Assembly (NCBI RefSeq): GCF_013402795.1
Contig: NZ_CP058595.1
Location: forward strand, 1,213,501 to 1,277,500
Direction: 5' to 3'
DNA length: 64,000 nt
Origin: Costertonia aggregata
GTDB taxonomy: Bacteria; Bacteroidota; Bacteroidia; Flavobacteriales; Flavobacteriaceae
The position numbers were made by a program, and so were the translations under genes. The notes beneath the pieces are model-generated. The model did not search any database, was not told the DNA's origin, and saw only the letters and a list, made by a program, of their open reading frames with translations. Of this stretch, positions 36,601 to 44,003 are shown piece after piece. Position 1 is the stretch's first letter, and each line of letters opens with the position of its first letter.

Positions 36601-37038
36601 GATTACATCAATAACATTACGGAGCGGTTGACATTGTATACAGACCTCAACCAAGTCAAAGATGAAGAAGAGCTACAAAAGTTTGAAGACCAACTGGTAG
36701 ATCGCTTTGGGGAGTTGCCCGCCCAGGCAGAAGATTTATTGAATTCCGTTCGTATCAAATGGATTGCCAACAGCATTGGCCTAGAAAAAATAGTGATGAA
36801 GAAAGGGAAGATGATCGGATATTTTATTGCCGATCAGCAGTCGGATTTTTATCAAAGTGCGGCTTTTACACAAGTATTACAGTTTGTTCAAAGCCATCCG
36901 CAGCATTGCAAGATGAAGGAAAAGACCACCCGTAACGGGTTGCGGTTGTTATTGACCATTGAAGGAATCACTTCAGTGGACAAGGCGTTGAAGGCTTTGG
37001 GGCCGTTTGGCACGAACACCGTTCTTGAAACCGTGTAG
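33670..37038 (+). CDS. mfd: Transcription-repair coupling factor
   Basis: A 1122-residue SF2 ATPase that removes RNA polymerase stalled at DNA damage and recruits UvrA. The N-terminal UvrB-like region is followed by the RNA polymerase-interacting domain (IGDYVTHIDHGIGKFGGL), helicase motif I (CGDVGFGKTEVA), DEEQ (LIVDEEQKFGV) and motif VI near MRGRVGRGNKKAF, then the C-terminal TRCF domain. The start must be TTG 33670: a stop lies at 33664-33666 and no ATG occurs before the conserved region. The TAG stop overlaps the edge of a palindromic repeat. Confidence 0.95.
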   Translation: MPHSYIQQLFSQSSITRKLGQAIAHSKPSTILKIQLKGLTGSSLSFVLSDAFQNSDAPFLLIFNDKEEAAYYLNDLEQLIGENDVLFYPGSYRRPYQIEETDNANVLLRAEVLNRINSRKKPAVIVTYPDALFEKVVTRRELEKNTLKIKLDDTLSLDFLNEVLFEYKFKRVDFVTEPGEFSVRGGIVDVFSFSHDEPYRIEFFGDEVDSIRTFDVETQLSTEKIKKITIIPNVANKFLEEKRESFLSYVSDKTIVFAKNTDLLFARLDDFYNKAIEAFDKLSKDIKHAEPKELFLNSGVFKKQLEAFRLISSSVISCSDEIEFHTKPQPSFNKKFDLLIENLNENHAKGYSNYIFCATEQQAKRFHDIFEEVDKQVHYKTLVFPLYQGFIDNDLKIACYTDHQIFERYHKFHLKNGYAKKQAITLKELNKLEIGDYVTHIDHGIGKFGGLQKIDVEGKKQEAIKLAYGERDILYVSIHSLHKISKFNGKDGAAPKIYKLGSGAWKKVKDKTKSRVKKIAFDLIKVYAKRRLEKGFRYDPDSYLQNELEASFIYEDTPDQSTATADIKKDMESERPMDRLICGDVGFGKTEVAIRAAFKAVDNGKQVAVLVPTTILAFQHHRTFSERLKEMPVTVDYLNRFRTAKERRETLEKLEAGQVDIIIGTHQLVNKNVKFKDLGLLIVDEEQKFGVAVKDKLKSIKENVDVLTLTATPIPRTLQFSLMAARDLSVINTAPPNRYPIESRVIRFTEETIRDAIRYEIERGGQVFFIHNRIENIKEVAGMIQRLVPDAKVGIGHGQMEGKKLETLMLSFINGEFDVLVSTTIVESGLDVTNANTIFINNANNFGLSDLHQMRGRVGRGNKKAFCYFITPPYDVMTSDARKRIEALEQFTELGSGFNIAMKDLEIRGAGDLLGGEQSGFINEIGFETYQKILAEAIDELKENEFKELYEEVEGKTDKIFVKETQLDADFELLFPDDYINNITERLTLYTDLNQVKDEEELQKFEDQLVDRFGELPAQAEDLLNSVRIKWIANSIGLEKIVMKKGKMIGYFIADQQSDFYQSAAFTQVLQFVQSHPQHCKMKEKTTRNGLRLLLTIEGITSVDKALKALGPFGTNTVLETV

Positions 37039-37238
37039 ATTTCTCACGTTCGTTCGAAATGACATTCAAAAACGAGTTGCCTTTGTTACAAAAACAGCAC
37101 GAAAGGTCATTTCGACAGAGCAAAGCGACGAGAAATCCAAAAACCATTTTAGAAATGTCAACGTTTGTGAGATTTCTCACTCTCGTTCGAAATGACACTC
37201 AGAAAGAAATTCATTATTAGATTATATAGATGAAAATA

Positions 37239-37633
37239 GTCATTTCGACGGAGCAAAGCGACGAGAAATCCAAAATAAGTTATTTTTAGAGATGCTTTAT
37301 AGTTACTTTGTTTATATAGTCACTAATGAAAATAAAACTGCGCTCTATATAGGAATGACCAATAATATTCAAAGGAGATTATCACAACATTATTTTGACA
37401 GCAAAAATGCCAAAAAATCATTCGCAGGGAAATATAATTGCTATTATTTGCTGTACTATGAAGGTTTTGAATCCCCTGAAACAGCTATACAAAGGGAAAA
37501 AGAAATCAAAAAATGGAGACGGAAAAAGAAAAATAGATTAATCAGTGATTTTAACCCCGAATGGGAGTTTTTAAATAATGAAGTAATTTAGATGCCCTCA
37601 GTTATGAGATTTCTCACATTTGTTCGAAATGAC
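37239..37633 (+). mobile_element. GIY-YIG nuclease-bearing repeat element
   Basis: This array member has the same termini (GTCATTTCGACGGAGCAAAG at the left, TTCGAAATGAC at the right) and the same inner arms (GAGAAATCC, then GAGATTTCTC) as its 91-94 bp neighbours, but the middle is about 300 bp longer and is filled by one nuclease gene. The short elements keep a spacer reading AAAAAACCATTTTTTAAAAATGCCC; this one has AAAATAAGTTATTTTTAG and GATGCCCTCAG on either side of the gene. So gene-bearing and gene-free forms look like versions of one element. Mobility is inferred, not shown. Confidence 0.65.
37292..37591 (+). CDS. Single-domain GIY-YIG nuclease
   Basis: A 99-residue protein consisting of just one GIY-YIG domain (UvrC/URI type). 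The signature is split as usual: YFVYIVTN and, ten residues on, LYIGMTNNIQRR, with the catalytic Arg, then QH and a helix with the metal-binding Glu (FESPETAIQREKEIKKW). The C-terminus is basic (RRKKKNRL) and could bind DNA. There is no second domain for target recognition. The gene lies inside a palindromic element whose ends match the neighbouring short elements. Stand-alone proteins of this kind are common in Flavobacteriia; their role is not known. Confidence 0.88.
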   Translation: MLYSYFVYIVTNENKTALYIGMTNNIQRRLSQHYFDSKNAKKSFAGKYNCYYLLYYEGFESPETAIQREKEIKKWRRKKKNRLISDFNPEWEFLNNEVI

Positions 37634-38134
37634 ATTCAAAAACGAGTTGCCTTTGTTACGAAAACAGCAAGAAAGGTCATTTCGACGGAGTAAAGCGACG
37701 AGAAATCCAAAAAACCATTTTTTAAAAATGCCCTCGGTTATGAGATTTCTCACGTTCGTTCGAAATGACATGCAGAAAAAATTCATTGTTAGATTATATA
37801 GGTGAAAATAGTCATTTCGACGGAGCAAAGCGACGAGAAATCCAAAAAACCATTTTTTAAAAATGCCCTCGGTTATGAGATTTCTCACGTTCGTTCGAAA
37901 TGACAAAAAAACACATAGGGTCATTTCGAATTGAGGAGAGTTACGACAATTGGTAAGCCCATCAAAACCGGACTAAACCATAGATTTCTTTTGATCGTTC
38001 CATTCGCTTCAAAATGACTATATGGACTTATATACGTACAATGCCGTGCGAATGTCGGGTCAAATTTTGGAAAGTTCGTTGGTTAGGTTTTATCTTGATC
38101 GTAACATTGCTGAATAATCCAAAAAGCAATTACG

Positions 38135-38947
38135 ATGAAACAACCGGCATTGGGTAATAAGATTACCGAACTACGCAAACAAAAAGGGCTTACACAAGAG
38201 GAACTGGTAGAACGTTGCAATATTAATGTGCGAACGTTACAGCGCATTGAAAATGGGGAAGTATCGCCCAGAAGCTATACCATAAAGACTATTTTATCCG
38301 CATTGGACCATGACTATGAAGAACTCTATGGCTCAAAAGAAGAAAACGATTCAAACATCATAAATTCAAATTCTAAAAACGAAGTAAAAACCGTTCGGTT
38401 TTTGTTGACCCTTGCAGGCATTTCGGGTATTCTATATTTGATTTCAGGACCATTTGAAGCTTTTGCCGATATATCCAGATTTGGGGAAGACGAACTTATA
38501 TTTGGTTTAAATGGTCACATTACCATTAAAATCATTTCCTATTTAAGTTATGCCCTTATGGCTTATGGTTTTTTGATTACAGGAAGGCTACTAAAAAACT
38601 ATCTAATGAAAATTGCTTCGGTATTGCTCATTATCGTTCTACTATTGTTCTACATATATGATGTGGCTTCATTGTTTTTCAACACAGTATTTCCTGTTGA
38701 AGGTATTTTGATCGCCGAATCTATTATCGTGGGAACTTTGGGTATGTTGTTCGGCATATCGATTATCAAATCTGCAAAGCGTTTGGGTACGGTAGGTTAT
38801 GCAGCAGGTGGTCTTGAAATTTTGGCCTCGGTTTGTTTTCTCACAGTAATTTTGGCACCAATAGGTTTATTTGTTCAATTTGCGGCGATACTAATGGAAG
38901 TGATTTTTCTCTTCAAAACAAGGGAAATGGTAAAATACCGCCCATAG
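38135..38947 (+). CDS. XRE-family membrane-anchored regulator
   Basis: A 270-residue protein. Residues about 8-65 form a Cro/C1-type helix-turn-helix (ITELRKQKGLTQEELVERCN, with RTLQRIENGEVSP as recognition region). After a short asparagine-rich linker come six or so hydrophobic membrane helices. Such membrane-tethered XRE proteins couple an unknown envelope signal to transcription. It follows the repeat array and has no obvious target gene; the next gene is on the other strand. Confidence 0.85.
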   Translation: MKQPALGNKITELRKQKGLTQEELVERCNINVRTLQRIENGEVSPRSYTIKTILSALDHDYEELYGSKEENDSNIINSNSKNEVKTVRFLLTLAGISGILYLISGPFEAFADISRFGEDELIFGLNGHITIKIISYLSYALMAYGFLITGRLLKNYLMKIASVLLIIVLLLFYIYDVASLFFNTVFPVEGILIAESIIVGTLGMLFGISIIKSAKRLGTVGYAAGGLEILASVCFLTVILAPIGLFVQFAAILMEVIFLFKTREMVKYRP

Positions 38948-39121
38948 GCCATTCTTTGTTGTATAAAAAACGTTGACCCATCTGATTATTACAGGTGATT
39001 TCTTAAAGGTATTGTGCATCACCGGAGCAAAATTCTTTTAATAAAGCCCATGTTCTCGACTTTACCTTAAAGAAAAAACAGGACTTACGGTTTGAGCGAT
39101 TCATGGAAGTGAGAAGTATAG

Positions 39122-41095
39122 CTAAAATCTTTTTTTTCTGATGAGTTCGCCTTCTGAATTGTAATATCGCCAAGTGCCCACTTGAAGGTCTTGACGAAAG
39201 CGGCCCTTTATCCTTATCCCGCCATTTTTGTAATATTGACTATAACTGCCATGTTTTAGGCCATCCTTTAACTCGACTTCAAACTGTACCTTCCCGTTAG
39301 TATACATTTTTTTAAATGATTTGGCATTCAAATCTGTAGGGTATATAGGTTTCAAATCAAAAATGGCATCCGTGATTTCAGATGGTTTGGATGATGTTTT
39401 GGAATCCGGTTTGGTTTGATGTACAACGCTATTTTTAGATGGGTCGATTTGCTCATAGTCCATGATAAGTTGGCTCTTGAACAGATTACCTTTGGGCGTC
39501 AATTGAAATCCCAGATGGGGAAAGCACACCATAAAATCCTTGTTTTTTTTCATCTGCGCCTTCGTGGGCCTATCGGCCAAAGCATATATATTGTCATATA
39601 ACAAAGGAATATTGCTGTAAAGGTACAGACTGGATTTTTCATCAAATTTTTGGTCAAATGCCATAAATTCTTTAGAGGTAGACAAGGTTTGTTTCTCCAA
39701 ATAATCGGTAATCATACTTTTTAAGGTATTGGGGTTGTCGCTGAATACAACGTAATCCTCGATTATTGTAAAATAAGGCTTGTCAAATTCGTCAAACCTA
39801 TTTCCCAATAACAGTCTAAAGAACCCTTTTATGGAAAGAAAATTGATTTCATGCGCTTTGAAGTCGATTGCCTTGAACTTGACCGGTGTTTTCTTTCTGA
39901 TTTGTTTTAGCACAAAATCAAGATTGGTTTTTGCAGCTTCTATATCGTTAGCCTTTATGACCAAAGCCACATCATTTGTGCTTTTTGATATGTTGGACTT
40001 TATTTGAAGTAGTGCAATCTCGTCGGCGATCCAGCTTACAAAATGTTCTTTCACATCAATTTTAAGGAAATTTTCAACTTTTTGTATCCCTTTGGTATAG
40101 CTCTCGAAGGCTTCTGAATCGTTGCCCTGCTGTACCGATTCGAAGTTTTTATAAAACTCAAAAAAACTGCCAAAGCCATAGCTCACATAGACCGATGTTC
40201 GTTTGGGGGCGATTTGCGGAACGCTACGCTTGCCCATTCCCGATTTTTGTAAGGCCTCCAGATAATTTTCGTTGTTAGGACTTATATTGGTAAAACCGTT
40301 TGCCGTAAGCATACTGTTCTTGTCCAAATCAAAACTAAAACCGGAGAACAGAAAATTATCGCTCAATCGATCCACCCAATCGTTGGGTTCGCTGGAGAAT
40401 CGTTGAAAGTAATCATCAAAATAATCGTGTTGCAGATATAGCCGGAACAAATCCTCATAACCTACCTTTTTGTTGACCTCTATAAAATTGAGGTCACGCC
40501 CCAGGGCAGGTTCTTTATATTGGTCGATTGATGCTTCTACCAAGGTATGCGTATATGATGCCACCAACTGGTTTTTGATGAAGGACAAATACAAGGTTTC
40601 CTTATCCTCAATATCAAAAACCTCCAATATTTCATGGTTGTGATAGTCACGTTTGCTCAAGGTGTAATTTTCGTTCAAAAAGGTATTGAAATAGGTTCTC
40701 AACATCTTTAATTTGGCGATACGCTTAAGGTCAACTACATAAAATATCCCGTACTCTTTTCGGGAAACCATATGTACCGATATAAAGAGCGAGCGATCAT
40801 CAAAAAATTCAAAAAGCCTTCTTTTATTGTTAAAAAGGGTATCCATTTTTTGGATACTCTCCGTAAGGTCGGCGAAATAACTATTTTTTCGTAGATGTTG
40901 CCAAGCTTTACTCTCGCTTACTTTTTTCCAACTATCTACCGGTTTTTCGGATTCTATGACAAAAACAGCATCTTTTGGAATCAAATAAATGGACTGTAGA
41001 TTGGTTTTTGGCGAAAGCACAAAAATGTACAAAAGGTACATTACATAGATGGAGAGTACTATGATAACACCCGTAAGTATTCTTTTTTTTGTCAT
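39122..41095 (-). CDS. DUF3352-like protein with MORN-like tail
   Basis: A 657-residue protein with one N-terminal membrane anchor (about residues 8-28) and a large extracytoplasmic part. The body, with repeated short patterns such as AVFVIESEKPVDSWKKV and FFRLLLGNRFDEFD, resembles DUF3352-type proteins of Bacteroidota. The final about 60 residues are YwqK/MORN-like repeats (GLKHGSYSQYYKNGGIRIKG, GTWRYYNSEGELI). The function is unknown. It lies 60 bp downstream of the ACT-domain gene on the same strand. Confidence 0.65.
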   Translation of the reverse strand: MTKKRILTGVIIVLSIYVMYLLYIFVLSPKTNLQSIYLIPKDAVFVIESEKPVDSWKKVSESKAWQHLRKNSYFADLTESIQKMDTLFNNKRRLFEFFDDRSLFISVHMVSRKEYGIFYVVDLKRIAKLKMLRTYFNTFLNENYTLSKRDYHNHEILEVFDIEDKETLYLSFIKNQLVASYTHTLVEASIDQYKEPALGRDLNFIEVNKKVGYEDLFRLYLQHDYFDDYFQRFSSEPNDWVDRLSDNFLFSGFSFDLDKNSMLTANGFTNISPNNENYLEALQKSGMGKRSVPQIAPKRTSVYVSYGFGSFFEFYKNFESVQQGNDSEAFESYTKGIQKVENFLKIDVKEHFVSWIADEIALLQIKSNISKSTNDVALVIKANDIEAAKTNLDFVLKQIRKKTPVKFKAIDFKAHEINFLSIKGFFRLLLGNRFDEFDKPYFTIIEDYVVFSDNPNTLKSMITDYLEKQTLSTSKEFMAFDQKFDEKSSLYLYSNIPLLYDNIYALADRPTKAQMKKNKDFMVCFPHLGFQLTPKGNLFKSQLIMDYEQIDPSKNSVVHQTKPDSKTSSKPSEITDAIFDLKPIYPTDLNAKSFKKMYTNGKVQFEVELKDGLKHGSYSQYYKNGGIRIKGRFRQDLQVGTWRYYNSEGELIRKKRF

Positions 41096-41155
41096 TTTTG
41101 AATAAAAGAGGAAAAAACGATATTCCCAAAACGGAAAAGAATCCGTTTTAGTTCA

Positions 41156-41815
41156 TTACAAGGTCTTTAAATCCTTTATGGTCTTGAAGGCAACATCAAC
41201 CTGCTCGTCGTTTACCAATATGGTAAACTCGTTGGTGGTCGAGATTACTTCGTAGAGCACGATACCTTCCCATGCCAGTCGTTGAAAAATAAAATAATAG
41301 ATACCGGGTACCGAAACGTTCTCTGCTGGCAGTTTTACGGTTATCGATGATAAGTTTTCTGCCTTTTGGGTCTGCTTCTCGGCGTTAAAGAGTCTTTCTA
41401 CGGTCTGATCTACCGTATTGCTCACTACAATGTTCAATTCGTTGACCCCTCGGGATGATGTAAAGAACACATCTTGGTTTTGGTTTATCTCCTCCAACAG
41501 TTTGGCTTGTTGTACCAGTATGGTATCGGATACCAAAAATGTATAATCGGTCAATGAAGAACGTACTGTAATTTCACCGATATTTTTAAGGACTTTTACG
41601 ATTTTATGGGTGGCCCTAAACTCCATATCGTCAGATAAACGCTTCAAGGCCATTACAATGGCGCCGTTTCTGACATCTTTCCCCAAGGCTTCCTCGATTT
41701 CGGGCTTTACGATTCGTGACAACGAGGTAAGATTGATAATACCTTGTGCCAAAGCACTTTGCAAGAAGGGCTTCTTCTTTATGTATTGTTCTACGACGGA
41801 TGAAATAGTTTTCAT
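41156..41815 (-). CDS. ACT-domain-like protein
   Basis: A 219-residue soluble protein; the start at MKTISSVVEQYIKKKPF is chosen because a longer frame has no support. The N-terminal about 75 residues look like a winged-helix or helical bundle (LTSLSRIVKPEIEEALGKDV), and the rest looks like tandem ACT-type folds (SVPGIYYFIFQRLAWEGI). Orthologues in Bacteroidota are often labelled aspartate kinase, but the kinase catalytic region is absent, so that label is misleading. An amino-acid-binding regulator is possible. Confidence 0.6.
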   Translation of the reverse strand: MKTISSVVEQYIKKKPFLQSALAQGIINLTSLSRIVKPEIEEALGKDVRNGAIVMALKRLSDDMEFRATHKIVKVLKNIGEITVRSSLTDYTFLVSDTILVQQAKLLEEINQNQDVFFTSSRGVNELNIVVSNTVDQTVERLFNAEKQTQKAENLSSITVKLPAENVSVPGIYYFIFQRLAWEGIVLYEVISTTNEFTILVNDEQVDVAFKTIKDLKTL

Positions 41816-41943
41816 GGGAAAGGTTGTTTCATCGCAAAATAACAAATTGTTACAAATAAAACAATAAGTGTCATGATTAATCTAACTTGTTATGTGCTTT
41901 TGATTGAACATAGTGATAATATATTTATAGTTTCAGTAAAATT

Positions 41944-42303
41944 TTAAAAGTGATAAAAAGCATCGGGAAGGTGGTCAATGACAAACTTTCCATTTTTCTT
42001 TAAAATGGTAACGATATCAAAGCGTACTTCTACATCCAAATCTTGCTCGGTTACAAAATGGTCCGCAGCCATGACCATTAGTTTTATTTTTTTAGTGGTA
42101 ACTGTATCGGCAATATTCTCAAAATAATCTGAGCTTCGTGATTTGACCTCAATAAATGCCAAGGTACTTTCCTTTTGCGCGACGATATCTATTTCGGCCT
42201 TTAAAAATCTGTAGTTTCTATATTTGATCTCGTAACCGGCATCTACCAAGAAATCTACCGCCAATTGTTCTCCTTTTTTACCAAACTCATTGTGTGATGC
42301 CAT
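41944..42303 (-). CDS. yraN: YraN family (UPF0102) protein
   Basis: A 119-residue protein of the restriction-endonuclease-like fold. NEFGKKGEQLAVDFLVDAGY begins the family pattern and the PD-(D/E)xK core reads AEIDIVAQ, then FIEVKSRS. The full catalytic set (Asp, Glu, Lys) is present, so nuclease activity is possible although none is established for the family. It is encoded upstream of the ACT-domain gene (128 bp). Confidence 0.92.
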   Translation of the reverse strand: MASHNEFGKKGEQLAVDFLVDAGYEIKYRNYRFLKAEIDIVAQKESTLAFIEVKSRSSDYFENIADTVTTKKIKLMVMAADHFVTEQDLDVEVRFDIVTILKKNGKFVIDHLPDAFYHF

Positions 42304-42493
42304 AAAAATCTTTAAAACCGATATGAATATTGCATTTCATCGAAAAAATTAACAGTTCAGCGTCCAAATCAAACATAAGAACGTAATTTAGGAGTCTATC
42401 TAAGAAAATTGGATACTAAAAGATACTAACATAAGTATTTAAGCGTTAAGAATAGACCCCTACACACATGAACGTTCTTAAAGCCTTAAAATT

Positions 42494-43993
42494 ATGGAAT
42501 ACTTCGTTAATTGTAACCTCGGTACATTAGCGCCGTACACTACGCCTTTGGATAGAGCCAAGGCTAAACATTTGTACAGAAGACTTGGTTTTAGTGCCTC
42601 GGTTGCAACAATAGATGCAGCTGTAGGTCAATCTGCCACTGCTATTGCAGATGCGCTTGTAGACCAAGCGTTGGCGTTACCACCTTTACCTGAGCCTGTG
42701 TGGGCCAATTGGAACAATAGTAACTATCCCGAAGATGAGGATGCACGCAGACAATTGCGTAGGCAGCAGGTTTCTGAATGGAGGATTGCCTACACGACCG
42801 GACTGTTGGAAAACACCTTGAGGGATCGTATGAGTTTCTTTTGGAGCAACCATTTTGTGACAGAACTTGATATTTATGATTGTAATGCGTTTTTGCATGA
42901 ATATACCAACTGCCTACAAAGAAATTCTTTAGGCAATTTCAAAACCTTTGTCAGCGAGATAGGGCTCACCAGTGCTATGCTACGTTATTTGGATGGTGCT
43001 TTCAACAGGAGAAACAGACCTAATGAAAATTATGCCCGTGAGCTTTATGAGCTTTTCACATTGGGCGAGGGCAATGGCTATACCGAAGATGATATTGTTG
43101 ATACCTCAAAGGCATTGACCGGTTATACCAACCGTGGGGAGATCGGCTGTTCGTTCATAACTTTTGACCCGGAACAATTCAATACCGATGCAAAAACCGT
43201 TTTTGGACAACCTGTTACCGATTACGATAGCATTATAGATAATCTTTTTGACCAAAGGCCAAATGAAATCGGGTATTTTATCAGCAAAAAATTATACCGC
43301 TTTTTTGTACACCCAGACTCAAATGCACCGGAAGCACAACCTATCTTAAATGGTATGGCAGCGACATTTGTTTCCAGCGGGTTTGAAATTGCCCCCGTCC
43401 TTCGACAATTGTTTAAAAGTGAGCACTTTTTTGACGATACCACGATAGGTGTTATCATAAAAAGCCCTTTTGATATTTATCTGAACCTTACAAAAGAAAC
43501 CAATTTCGCATACAATAATGATATTCTTGTAAGGGCCATAGATTCGGCCTCACTTATAGGACAAACCCTTTTTGATCCCGTAGATGTTGCCGGTTGGCAA
43601 CGGGACAGAAAATGGATCAATACCAATTATATGATCGGTCGTTGGTTCTCGGCAGAAATGTTATTGGAAATGTTCTGGAGCAACAATGAAGAACAATTTA
43701 GGACTTTCGGCATCGATGCCACCAATGCGGCTGGGGCCAGTGGTTCAACAGAAGGTGATCCCGCCATAGTAGCCAGGGCAATAATAGATAAGTTAACTCC
43801 CAAGGGACTATTAGAGGAGGTTGAATATAACGCAGCGATAACCGTGTTCAGACAGGCCTATGAGGATAATGGTTTTTATGCTGATGAAAACGGAGGTACC
43901 AGTTTATGGAACATGACCTTGGAGAGAGCTCCTCTTCAGGTATACGAGCTAATGGTACACATAACAAAACAACCTGAGTTTCAACTTAAATAA
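42494..43993 (+). CDS. DUF1800 family protein
   Basis: A 499-residue protein of the DUF1800 family, which in Bacteroidota and planctomycetes is nearly always encoded before a DUF1501 partner, as here (10 bp gap). Recognisable blocks are HLYRRLGFSASVATIDAAV, RMSFFWSNHFVTELD, NENYARELYELFTLGEGNGY and DVAGWQRDRKWINTNYM. No signal peptide is clear from this start. The function of the pair is unknown; association with exported or polysaccharide-related proteins is suggested by the partner's sorting signals. Confidence 0.9.
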   Translation: MEYFVNCNLGTLAPYTTPLDRAKAKHLYRRLGFSASVATIDAAVGQSATAIADALVDQALALPPLPEPVWANWNNSNYPEDEDARRQLRRQQVSEWRIAYTTGLLENTLRDRMSFFWSNHFVTELDIYDCNAFLHEYTNCLQRNSLGNFKTFVSEIGLTSAMLRYLDGAFNRRNRPNENYARELYELFTLGEGNGYTEDDIVDTSKALTGYTNRGEIGCSFITFDPEQFNTDAKTVFGQPVTDYDSIIDNLFDQRPNEIGYFISKKLYRFFVHPDSNAPEAQPILNGMAATFVSSGFEIAPVLRQLFKSEHFFDDTTIGVIIKSPFDIYLNLTKETNFAYNNDILVRAIDSASLIGQTLFDPVDVAGWQRDRKWINTNYMIGRWFSAEMLLEMFWSNNEEQFRTFGIDATNAAGASGSTEGDPAIVARAIIDKLTPKGLLEEVEYNAAITVFRQAYEDNGFYADENGGTSLWNMTLERAPLQVYELMVHITKQPEFQLK

Positions 43994-44003
43994 ACCTACT
44001 ACT

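Larger units (their letters stand above)
37037..38018. repeat. Palindromic repeat array, 42-bp spacing
   Basis: After one half-element (37037-37063, ending TCGTTCGAAATGAC) five elements follow: 37106-37196, 37239-37633, 37676-37769, 37811-37904 and a decayed one at 37920-38018. Each begins GTCATTTCGA and ends with (or near) TCGAAATGAC; inside each arm is GAGAAATC or GATTTCTC. Consecutive elements are separated by 42, 42, 42 and 41 bp, then 15 bp before the decayed copy. Two spacer sequences alternate (one beginning ATTCAAAAACGAG, one with ATTCATTATTAGATT), so a two-element unit appears to have been duplicated. The short elements are 91-94 bp; one is 395 bp and carries the nuclease gene. Confidence 0.85.

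Noticed and set aside
37037-37904. CRISPR array, suggested by repeats with regular 42-bp spacers
   Set aside because: The repeats are 91-94 bp and palindromic, the spacers come in identical pairs rather than being unique, one unit holds a gene, and there are no cas genes.
37598-37924. 108-codon minus-strand frame with a repeated peptide
   Set aside because: It only reads through the palindromic elements; the repeated peptide mirrors the DNA repeat. No start signal or family.
38948-39121. Riboswitch or RNA gene between the XRE regulator and the DUF3352-like gene
   Set aside because: I saw no conserved aptamer motif or strong hairpin; it is an unremarkable convergent gap.
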